Shown here: in pieces, positions 34,259 to 43,610 of the stretch | Position numbering within the stretch: the stretch's first letter is position 1 | Layout of the letters: each line of letters opens with the position of its first letter | DNA from: Liopterus haemorrhoidalis | Lineage: Eukaryota; Arthropoda; Insecta; Coleoptera; Dytiscidae | Reading direction: 5' to 3' | Assembly: GCA_963971575.1 (NCBI GenBank) | Contig: OZ020625.1 | Location: 19,958,158 to 20,022,157 of the forward strand | DNA length: 64,000 nt | The notes under the pieces: model-generated | Seen by the model: the letters and a program-made list of their open reading frames with translations, nothing else | Told to the model about the DNA's origin: nothing | Databases searched by the model: none | Translations under genes and position numbers: made by a program

Positions 34259-34826
34259 TTATTATATTATTCTGATAATAAACTATATTTTAAACTTTTT
34301 CGGCTATTTTATTTATTGCCTTACTGAATAAAAATAAAAATGTCATTTTACCTATTTGTTATTTGAACGTTTAGTTAAAATTATATACTTTAGATTTACT
34401 TTTAAATATATCATATAAATTATATTTACCAAGTATTAATATTTGTTTATGTAGCAAAATAATGCTAAATAGAGTCTAATCTAATCAGTTTATGGCTAGC
34501 CATAAAAGAAACTAATGCTTCTATTGGCGAAGCGCATGTGGAAATAAATTTGATATAGAAGCGCACGGCCCACAGTCTAACGGATAACAGCTGAACTATT
34601 TTTAACATTGATACAGATACAGAAAATTATATTTACCAATTCATCTCGAAAACTATTTAGTTTTAATGAAAAATATAAATATAAGGTTGTTCTACTATAA
34701 ATTCTGATCGCTCTAAAGGAAACCAAATTCTTTTCAAATTTGTTGTTTTTAAGATTAATAGGAATGTGTTTGTATGCATGCAAATCTAGCGAAAAACTGG
34801 TTTGCGTCCCCGATTGAATCGCCTCC
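34259..34826 (+). repeat. Extra copy of the palindrome's terminal arm
   Basis: About 570 bp nearly identical to 39736-40306, ending GATTGAATCGCCTCC immediately before TTAA at 34827-34830. It is therefore a direct copy of the palindrome's right end and an inverted copy of its left end (34831-35342), making a tail-to-tail junction at TTAA. Confidence 0.75.
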
Positions 34827-35341
34827 TTAAGGTGGCGATTCAATCGGGGACGCAAACCAGTTTTTCGCTACATTTGCATGCATACAAACACATTCCTATT
34901 TATCTTAAAAACAACAAATTTGAAAAGAATTTGGTTTCCTTTAGAGCGATCAGAATTTATAGTAGAACAACCTTATATTTTTATTTTTCATTAAAACTAA
35001 ATAGTTTTCGAGATGAATTGTAAAATATAATTTTCTGTATCTGTATCAATGTTAAAAATAGTTCAGCTGTTATCCGTTAGACTGCGGGCCGCGCGCTTTC
35101 TATATCAAATTTATTTCCACATGCGCTTCGCCAATCGAAGCATTGCTTCTTTTATGGCTAGCCATAAACTGATTAGATTATATTAGACTCTATTTTGCAT
35201 TATTTTGCTACATAAACAAATATTAATACTTGGTAAATATAATTTATATGATATATTTAAAAGTAAATCTAAAGTATATAGTTTTAACTAAACATTCAAA
35301 TAACAAATAGGTAAAATGACATTTTTATTTTTATTCAGTAA

Positions 35342-35881
35342 AGCGTGTTCTACATTATACTTTATTCATCAATTTTCTAAACTTTTTTCTTTGAACTAGA
35401 AGTTGTCAAAGTTTTAATACAATTTATTTTTCAATTTTTTGGTAGAGAATGAAATTCTTACACGTGTTTCAGTTCATTTAAAGTACCAACATAAAAATAT
35501 AATTCATATCTTGTCAAATGTTTATAACCTAGCTATTAGATTTGTAAAATTACTGATTTACATACAAAACACAATTTATATATTCGCTTATTCAAACCAA
35601 TGATCAACAAAACACTATTAAACACGTGGTAATACAAAATATTTACAAGCGTAATTTTAATGTTGGTACAATTGTTAAAACTGTCTACTGCGCATGCACC
35701 GAGTTCCAAGTTGGATGTGTTTTGAAGAATAGTTGGATCAAATCTAGTTTTGAATAAAGTTGACCTTGACTATATACCGTGTTCTACACTGTACAATTTC
35801 ACTGATTTATTTCTAGTACAAGTTCTAGTCAAAGAAATAAGTATGAAAATTTGATGAGAATTGTATAATGTAGAACACGCT
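35342..35881. mobile_element. MITE inserted only in the left palindrome arm
   Basis: Ends AGCGTGTTCTACATTATAC and its exact inversion, with further imperfect inverted similarity inward (CTTTGAACTAGAA / TTCTAGTCAAAG). The empty site in the right arm (CAGTAAGGCAAT, read inverted) shows the target; flanks TAA and TTA suggest a 3-bp TWA duplication. Contains CGTGTTCTACACTGTACAA at about 35780, a duplicated internal terminus. Confidence 0.75.
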
Positions 35882-36791
35882 TTAGGCAATAAATAAAATA
35901 GCCGAAAAAGTTTAAAATATAGTTTATTGTCAGAATAATATAATAATATCTCTTAGGACCAATCAGGATTTTGTCCTAATCAACCCCTAAAGGGCTGAAT
36001 CTACAATCGGGGTGAACTATACATCCCTTCGTATTTCCTGTGTTTGTTGAGTTAAAACGTTTCTTTCTGGCACATAGGTGTCTTTTTAAAATATCTCGAA
36101 ATGGTTTTGACATTTTTTTAAAATTTCACCCCTAAAGGGGTGAATTATGATTTCAAGGATTCTTTAATTTCTCTTAGGACCAGTAAAATATCGATTTGGT
36201 TTTTTCTTATAAAGTGGTAATACAAAGGCCGAAAACCCTATTTCAGGATTTTGTCCTAATCAACCCCTAAATAGGTGAATCTACATTCGGACTTAATTAT
36301 ACATCCCGTCGTATTTCCTGTATTTGTTGAGTCATAACATTTCTTTTTGGCTGATGGTTGTCTTTTTTAAATATCTTGAAATGGTTTTGACAATTTTTTA
36401 AAATTGCATCCTTAAAGGGTGAAATTCGATTTCAAGGATTCCTTAATATCTCTTAGGACAAATAAAATATCGACTTGATTTTTACATATAAAGATACAAA
36501 TGCAAAAAACTTGCAGAAAGGATTTTTTTCCCAATCAACCCCTAAAGGGGTGAATTTACATTCGGGGTGAAATATACATCCCGTCGTATATCCTGTGTTT
36601 GTTGAGTCATAGCATTCTTTGTATAAATTCACGTGTATTTCAAATGGATGAAAAATTCTGTTGTTATATTATTTATTACTATTAAATAATAAACCATTAT
36701 TAACTATTAATGACCAACATCAATTTCTCAGATTAAAAACACGGTACTTAATGGTATTTTCATTTCAAGCTAGTAGATTATTCACTATAAG

Positions 36792-37401
36792 TAGGGTGAC
36801 CAGATTTCAGTGAAGGGAAACCGGGACACAGGGAAAAAAAGAAGGTCCTCACCACCCAGATCTAAGTGAAGATCAAAAAAAAAGGTCCTCACCTCCCAGA
36901 TCCACGTGAAGAGCAAAAAAAAAGGTCCTCACCTCCCAAATTCAAGTGAAGAGCAAAAAAAGGTCCTCACCTCCCAAATCCAATTGAAGAACAAAAAAAA
37001 AGAAAAAAAAGGATCTCACCTCTCCAGTGGCGGCGCTAGCGGGGGGTCCAGGGGGGCCCGGACCCGCCCAAAAACAGCCCTGGCCCCCAGTTGCCCCCCC
37101 CAGAATTTTTGGAGAAAAATGTATTTTAGGCGTTAGGACCTTTTTTTTAGGTCATCACTTGTATTTGCCCCCCTCAAATTTTACTAAAAAATTTTCTGGC
37201 CCCAGATTTTAAGAGCTAGCGCCGCCACTGCACCTCTCACATTAACTAGTTGTAATATTTCTTTTCTTACAAATGCATAATTATGTAAAAACCGGGACAA
37301 TCGACCGTCCCGAAAACATTTTTCGGGACACCGGGACAATGTACCTAAAATCGGGACAATCCCGGAAAACCGGGACGGATGGTCACCCACGGTCACCCCT
37401 A
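36792..37401. mobile_element. hAT-type 'TAGGGTGACC' MITE, left arm copy
   Basis: Starts TAGGGTGACCAGATTTCAG and ends GGTCACCCCTA; 8-bp duplication ACTATAAG at 36784-36791 and 37402-37409. Internally GGTCCTCACCTCCCA repeats and GGGACAAT motifs. A 206-bp hAT MITE is nested at 37025-37230. Short frames here (36906-37458) are repeat artefacts present in mirror form in the other arm. Confidence 0.85.
37025..37230. mobile_element. hAT MITE, 206 bp, left arm copy
   Basis: CAGTGGCGGCGCTAGC to GCTAGCGCCGCCACTG, a perfect 16-bp TIR; 8-bp duplication CACCTCTC at 37017-37024 and 37231-37238. Confidence 0.9.
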
Positions 37402-37574
37402 ACTATAAGGAATATTATTCACTCTACCGTCATATACATTTGTAAGTCTCTACTATAATTACCTGGACATGCACCTCCATATAGTTTGCATATCAATAAG
37501 CGATTCATTTGATGAACTCCTGTCGACGTTTTGAACTGATTCATTTTCATTAGATTTCAGTTTCTTTGACCTTA

Positions 37575-37606
<32 letters not shown>

Positions 37607-37698
37607 ATAATAATAATGGACGCTTGTCAAGACCTGAAAAACCCCAAATAATAATAATAATGATAAATAATACTAATAATAATGAGAGTTAAAATTAT

Positions 37699-37827
37699 TT
37701 ATACAATTAAAAAAAATATATAAATTACATACAAATTTTCCAATTTTCTTTTATGATATTCTTTCATAGATTTCGCTCTTTTACTGCGTTTGCGACTTTT
37801 TGATAAAGGTCTACGTGTGGGTGGCAT
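37699..37827 (-). CDS. Small basic ORF at the palindrome centre, unknown
   Basis: Starts in the palindrome loop with MPPTRRPLSKSRKRSKRAKS, continues MKEYHKRKLEN, then becomes AT-driven and stops at 37699. A donor-like GTATGT falls just after the KLEN codons, and an acceptor-like TTATTAG lies just before the ATG, so it may be one ~110-bp coding exon. Paralogous to 31624-31743. The mirror arm carries the same codons without the ATG. Confidence 0.35.
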   Translation of the reverse strand: MPPTRRPLSKSRKRSKRAKSMKEYHKRKLENLYVIYIFFLIV

Positions 37828-38070
37828 ATTGACCTAATAAAATTTTTAAAAAAATCTGTTTAAAAATCCTTTATCAAAAAGTCGCAAACGCAGTAAAAGA
37901 GCGAAATCTATGAAAGAATATCATAAAAGAAAATTGGAAAATTTGTATGTAATTTATATATTTTTTTTAATTGTATAAATAATTTTAACTCTCATTATTA
38001 TTAGTATTATTTATCATTATTATTATTATTTGGGGTTTTTCAGGTCTTGACAAGCGTCCATTATTATTAT

Positions 38071-38102
<32 letters not shown>

Positions 38103-38275
38103 TAAGGTCAAAGAAACTGAAATCTAATGAAAATGAATCAGTTCAAAACGTCGACAGGAGTTCATCAAATGAATCGCTTATTGATATGCAAACTATATGG
38201 AGGTGCATGTCCAGGTAATTATAGTAGAGACTTACAAATGTATATGACGGTAGAGTGAATAATATTCCTTATAGT

Positions 38276-38886
38276 TAGGGGTGACCGTGGGTGACCATCC
38301 GTCCCGGTTTTCCGGGATTGTCCCGATTTTAGGTACATTGTCCCGGTGTCCCGAAAAATGTTTTCGGGACGGTCGATTGTCCCGGTTTTTACATAATTAT
38401 GCATTTGTAAGAAAAGAAATATTACAACTAGTTAATGTGAGAGGTGCAGTGGCGGCGCTAGCTCTTAAAATCTGGGGCCAGAAAATTTTTTAGTAAAATT
38501 TGAGGGGGGCAAATACAAGTGATGACCTAAAAAAAAGGTCCTAACGCCTAAAATACATTTTTCTCCAAAAATTCTGGGGGGGCCAACTGGGGGCCAGGGC
38601 TGTTTTTGGGCGGGTCCGGGCCCCCCTGGACCCCCCGCTAGCGCCGCCACTGGAGAGGTGAGATCCTTTTTTTTCTTTTTTTTTGTTCTTCAATTGGATT
38701 TGGGAGGTGAGGACCTTTTTTTGCTCTTCACTTGAATTTGGGAGGTGAGGACCTTTTTTTTTGCTCTTCACGTGGATCTGGGAGGTGAGGACCTTTTTTT
38801 TTGATCTTCACTTAGATCTGGGTGGTGAGGACCTTCTTTTTTTTCCCTGTGTCCCGGTTTCCCTTCACTGAAATCTGGTCACCCTA
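38276..38886. mobile_element. hAT-type 'TAGGGTGACC' MITE, right arm copy
   Basis: Mirror image of 36792-37401, including its duplication (CTTATAGT at 38268-38275 and 38887-38894, the complement of ACTATAAG). Confidence 0.85.
38447..38652. mobile_element. hAT MITE, 206 bp, right arm copy
   Basis: Mirror image of 37025-37230 with flanking GAGAGGTG at 38439-38446 and 38653-38660. One base differs in the G/C-run (a GGGGGGGCC versus CCCCCCCC context). Confidence 0.9.
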
Positions 38887-41113
38887 CTTATAGTGAATAA
38901 TCTACTAGCTTGAAATGAAAATACCATTAAGTACCGTGTTTTTAATCTGAGAAATTGATGTTGGTCATTAGTAGTTAATAATGGTTTATTATTTAATAGT
39001 AATAAATAATAAAACAACAGAATTTTTCATCCATTCGAAATACACGTGAATTTATACAAAGAATGCTATGACTCAACAAACACAGGATATACGACGGGAT
39101 GTATATTTCACCCCGAATGTAAATTCACCCCTTTAGGGGTTGATTGGGAAAAAAATCCTTTCTGCAAGTTTTTTGCATTTGTATCTTTATATGTAAAAAT
39201 CAAGTCGATATTTTATTGGTCCTAAGAGATATTAAGGAATCCTTGAAATCGAATTTCACCCTTTAAGGATGCAATTTTAAAAAATTGTCAAAACCATTTC
39301 AAGATATATAAAAAAGACAACCATCAGCCAAAAAGAAATGTTATGACTCAACAAATACAGGAAATACGACGGGATGTATAATTAAGTCCGAATGTAGATT
39401 CACCTATTTAGGGGTTAATTAGGACAAAATCCTGAAATAGGGTTTTCGGCCTTTGTATTGGTAATCTTTATAAGAAAAAACCAAATCGATATTTTACTGG
39501 TCCTAAGAGAAATTAAAGAATCCTTGAAATCATAATTCACCCCTTTAGGGGTGAAATTTTAAAAAAATGTCAAAACCATTTCGAGATATTTTAAAAAGAC
39601 ACCTATGTGCCAGAAAGAAACGTTTTAACTCAACAAACACAGGAAATACGAAGGGATGTATAGTTCACCCCGATTGTAGATTCAGCCCTTTAGGGGTTGA
39701 TTAGGCCAAAATCCTGATTGGTCCTAAGAGATATTATTATATTATTCTGACAATAAACTATATTTTAAACTTTTTCGGCTATTTTATTTATTGCCTTACT
39801 GAATAAAAATAAAAATGTCATTTTACCTATTTGTTATTTGAATGTTTAGTTAAAACTATATACTTTAGATTTACTTTTAAATATATCATATAAATTATAT
39901 TTACCAAGTATTAATATTTGTTTATGTAGCAAAATAATGCAAAATAGAGTCTAATATAATCTAATCAGTTTATGGCTAGCCATAAAAGAAGCAATGCTTC
40001 GATTGGCGAAGCGCATGTGGAAATAAATTTGATATAGAAAGCGCGCGGCCCGCAGTCTAACGGATAACAGCTGAACTATTTTTAACATTGATACAGATAC
40101 AGAAAATTATATTTTACAATTCATCTCGAAAACTATTTAGTTTTAATGAAAAATAAAAATATAAGGTTGTTCTACAATAAATTCTGATCGCTCTAAAGGA
40201 AACCAAATTCTTTTCAAATTTGTTGTTTTTAAGATAAATAGGAATGTGTTTGTATGCATGCAAATGTAGCGAAAAACCGGTTTGCGTCCCCGATTGAATC
40301 GCCACCTTAAATCAATTTAAATCTAAATGCAAATTACGACTTAATTTTAGGTTTTTCTTTTACAGTTACTTTTAAGGGAACCATCTTTCAATGTATATTT
40401 ATGTAATTGGTAATCCTAAAACATTGTAAAATATTATTATTGTTTAAAATAATATTGTTTTTCTTAATTACGTGTTATTTTTACTATAAATGTGAGGTGA
40501 AACGCTTACAATGTGTATTACGATATACACCTAGGACTGGCTCTGACGTCACGGGTCAGATGACGTTGCGTAGGTCATGTCCATATGAGACAACCTCTAG
40601 AATCTATTAGCCTTGACCAGCAGCTAGCTTGACACATTTCAGTGGCATCACTTACTTTGATTTGTGTTTAACTACGCGTATTGTGGGATGTTGTTTGTTT
40701 ATTTCCATTATTATTATTTATTTCTCGTACGTTTCAAGGTATACCGTGTACTAACATGAGCAAAAATGTATTGGAAATATATGATTTTGTGTGTTTGGTT
40801 TCAACAACAATTGTTTAAAACCCTAATGTACGTCAATGTGATCAGCTGTTTTCTCGCGCAGGGTTGATGACGTATTTTATGATGCCCTGGCATGAAGTTA
40901 ACTTGAACGTACTCTACCTTCGAATAAAAGTTATGTGCATATTGATACCAACATTTTAGTTTTCTTGATTGCATTTTCATAGATAAAGGGTATTCCCCGA
41001 CACAAATATTTTGTGTTTGGAGATTAGAAACGTTGTAAATACACTTGGTTGACCAGACGTACTCTTTTTTAGGGTTTGTAGGTATGACCAAAAAACCCTT
41101 ATACCGTCTTTTT

Positions 41114-41194
<81 letters not shown>

Positions 41195-41672
41195 TCGGTA
41201 AAAATTGTAGTCAAACGGCTAAACCTAGAAAGTTGAAATTTGGCATGCTTATACAACTATTTGACCCGCACATAGGAAAAATACTAAAACATCTAAAAAA
41301 CATATCCCCCTAAAAATATAAACAAATATGTGCTCATCGAAAACAAAAATATTTTTTTTAAGTTCTGAGTAGGGTATCAAATGAAAGCCCTTAGTACGTG
41401 GATTAACGATCAAATTTTTATTTTTGCAAAATAAATTATTTTGACGCGATTTTTGCCAAAATTGTGCAAAAAAAAAATGTCGCACACCCTGTAGCCCAGA
41501 TGGTTTAAACTAAAAACCTGAAAAATTCTAAGTAATGTACATTGGTGTGAACCGGAATAGTACAACAGGAATTTTTGATCAGATTATGTTTTTGGAAAAA
41601 AAAGCATTTTTTCTGTTTTTTTGCTAATAATGTTGAAACATTATAGTTATATAACACACTAAACTGTAACGT

Positions 41673-41744
41673 GTATCTTGGTGCAATGGTTACGGTACTA
41701 GCGTTCTGCCCAAGAAAATGAGTTCGAATCCCACGAGAAGAGAT
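41673..41744 (+). other. tRNA-like block in M6
   Basis: TATCTTGGTGCAATGGTTAC and GAGTTCGAATCCCACG give A and B boxes. TATCT pairs with AGATA as a five-pair acceptor-like stem, but the anticodon arm is weak. Confidence 0.5.
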
Positions 41745-41997
41745 AATATTATTTTTTATTTTATTTTTTGCATTTTTATTTTGTTTAAATTATTTTTTCA
41801 AAATTCTAGTTATATTTTGGCAAATGTTGCATTTAATTTTTAAAAGCGTAAATTTAATAACCAGTGGAAATTGTTGAAATTATAATTTAATTCTGTTTGA
41901 ATGTCGAAATCAAAGGGAGGAGCTATGACTAGAAACAACCAATGAAGCCATAGGCGCAATTTTCAAAATCTTAATAAACCTTGCTATATAAAAAAAA

Positions 41998-42964
41998 TTG
42001 ATGTGAAGTGTGAATATTCACACATTTCAGGATTTCGCAGGTATATAATAAGAGAAGGCGGTATGCTGAGTATGTAGGACAAATTTTACTTTGTAGTAAT
42101 CACGGCAAAATGAACGATATTTTTAAAATAATTTATCGTCTGTTAATCATATAATAAGACTGGTTATTAAATTTACGCTCTTAAAAATTAAATACAACAT
42201 TTGTCAAAATATAACTAGAATTTTGACAAAATAATTTCAACACTTCGCTGGGCCTGTCCTGTTTGTGTTCCGAACAAAATAAAATTAAAATAAAATAAAT
42301 AAATAAAATAATAAAAATGCAAAAAAAAACAGAAAAAATAAAATTCACTCCGGACTCGAACTCGAAACCCTTCGTGTTCCAGCGAATTTTAGCTTACAAC
42401 ACCACTGCTCTAACCCATTACGCTATCGCACGCCTTGCATGTGAGTGTCTTACATTTGTATAACTTTTGTACTTTGTGAACCAAAAACCACAAAAATTCG
42501 TTATTTTCCGAAAACATAATCTGATCAAAAATTCCTGTTGTACTATTTCGGTTCACACCAATATACATTACTTAGAATTTTTTTAGATTTTTAGTTTAAA
42601 CCATCTGGGTGTGGGACAAATTTTTTTTGCACAATTTAGGCAAAAATCGCATCAAAATAATTTATTTTGCAAAAATAAAAATTTGATCGTTAATCCACGT
42701 ACTAAGGGCTTTCATTTGATACCCTACTCAGAATTTAAAAAAAATATTTTTGTTTTCGATGAGCACATATTTGTTTATATTTTTAGGGGGGTATGTTTTT
42801 TAGATGTTTTAGTATTTTTCCTATGTCAAAGAGTTGTATAAGCATGCCAAATTTCAACTCTCTAGGTTTAGCCGTTTGGCTACAATTTTTACCGAACAGA
42901 CAGACAGACAGACAGACGACAAAATGACAGTATAAGGGTTTTTTGGTCACACCTACAAAACCCT
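41998..42964 (-). mobile_element. Helentron-like element M7, nested in M6
   Basis: TTGATGTGAAGTGTGAAT at 41998 to CCTACAAAACCCT at 42964, 967 bp. The interrupted host copy proves both ends. Carries a tRNA-like block (42350-42432) nearly the same as in M1. Confidence 0.75.
42350..42432 (-). other. tRNA-like block in M7
   Basis: Minus strand: ATAGCGTAATGGGTTAGAGC and TTTCGAGTTCGAGTCCGG, the latter a better B box than in M1. Confidence 0.5.
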
Positions 42965-43435
42965 AAAAATACTGCACATATTAAGAAACCTAAATAATGG
43001 TATTAGGCACTCGAATTAAAATTAACATAAAAATATTTTAACATAAAATTTGTTTTTAAAGCTCTTAGATTAAGAGATGATAAATTATTTTTAAAATATT
43101 GTTCATTTTACAGTGAATACTACAAAGCAAAATATGTCCTACACACTCAGCATTCCGCCTTCACTTAATATTTTTAGATTATATATCTATCTAAGAGGAA
43201 TTTTTTCAAAATTTTATTGAACCTTGCTATATAAAAAAAAAAAATACTGCACATATTTAGAAACTTACATAATGGTATTAGGCATTCGAATTAAAATTAA
43301 CAAAAAAAAAATATTTTAACATAAAATTTGTTTTGGCATCCCAAATAATCATTATTCACTTACTAAATACCTGGGAAACCCTGAAATGTGTGAAAATTCA
43401 CACTTCACATAAATTTTTTATGACATATATTATCT

Positions 43436-43560
43436 TACTTAGCTTGGAGGCTATATATGAAATGTAGGTATCTCATTTTAGGTAATTATCAATAATAATC
43501 CCCAAATATTTTATATTTTCAGTAACTTGGATACTTTCTCCAAAGTATATACAGTAATCC
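43436..43560 (-). pseudogene. LINE reverse transcriptase relic
   Basis: The minus strand encodes SIQVTENIKYLGIIIDNYLK, the 'VKYLGxxID..L.W' motif downstream of the RT catalytic box in non-LTR elements; the expected W codon is a stop (TGA). Too short to classify further. Confidence 0.5.
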
Positions 43561-43610
43561 CACTCTTATCGGAACCTTCGATCTTCGTGTACCATATTTT
43601 CGTGACCTCG
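43552..43610 (+). mobile_element. Possible pogo/Tigger-type terminus
   Basis: CAGTAATCCCACTCTTATCG following TA resembles pogo/Tigger TIRs (CAGT...ATCGGAAC). No partner end was found before 43681. Confidence 0.25.

Larger units (their letters stand above)
34831..40306. mobile_element. TTAA-bounded near-perfect palindrome (5.5 kb)
   Basis: The left arm (34831-37809) reads as the reverse complement of the right arm (37868-40306) with only scattered differences by eye; the loop is ~58 bp. TTAA flanks both ends (34827-34830, 40307-40310), and the termini GGTGGCGATTCAATCGGGGA are inverted repeats, suggesting a piggyBac-type foldback. Each arm holds the terminal segment, E monomers and a nested hAT MITE pair at mirror positions. 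The left arm alone has an extra 540-bp MITE (35342-35881), which explains the arm length difference. No transposase gene is evident. Confidence 0.8.
28841..40615. mobile_element. Large TIR element Q with 9-bp target duplication (11.8 kb)
   Basis: The first 32 bases (from CAAGGCTAATAGATTCTAGA) are a perfect inverted repeat of the last 32. Weaker similarity continues to TGACGTCAGAGCCAGTCC at both sides, about 120 bp in. The flanks are a perfect 9-bp duplication, ACCAGCAGC, at 28832-28840 and 40616-40624. A 9-bp duplication with long TIRs suggests the Mutator (MULE) superfamily. No MULE transposase was recognised. The interior is made of M elements, hAT MITEs, family E fragments and the TTAA palindrome, so Q is probably a small non-autonomous element inflated by insertions. 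Confidence 0.75.
28753..40914. mobile_element. TA-flanked TIR element P, copy 2, expanded by nested insertions
   Basis: Left end GAGTATGTTCAAGTTAACTT at 28753 and inverted end at 40895-40914, TA on both sides (28751-28752, 40915-40916). The left end matches the right end of copy 1 and vice versa, so this copy is in reverse orientation with two different, complementary ends. Without the insertion at 28841-40615 the element would be about 380 bp. Confidence 0.65.
41071..43413 (+). mobile_element. Helentron-like element M6, split by M7
   Basis: Starts AGGGTTTGTAGGTATGACC after a T-run and has the longest (GTCT)n tract in the window (41118-41193). A tRNA-like block lies at 41673-41744. It is interrupted in the A-run of CTATATAAAAAAA by M7 (41998-42964), resumes AAAAATACTGCACATATTAA, and ends with the subterminal repeat, hairpin and CACTTCACAT near 43413. 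The Cys-Leu-Ser repeat frame over the (GTCT)n tract is not a gene. Confidence 0.65.

Noticed and set aside
36906..38771. Mirror-image frames (60-76 codons) in both palindrome arms
   Set aside because: They lie in hAT MITEs and reflect simple GGTCCTCACC repeats.
41045..41236. Frame with repeated Leu-Ser-Val-Cys
   Set aside because: It is a translation of the (GTCT)n microsatellite of an M element and recurs at 14973, 26299 and 28998.
41673..41744. Functional tRNA gene in M6
   Set aside because: B box is good, but anticodon and T stems do not pair properly and the block is part of a repeated element.
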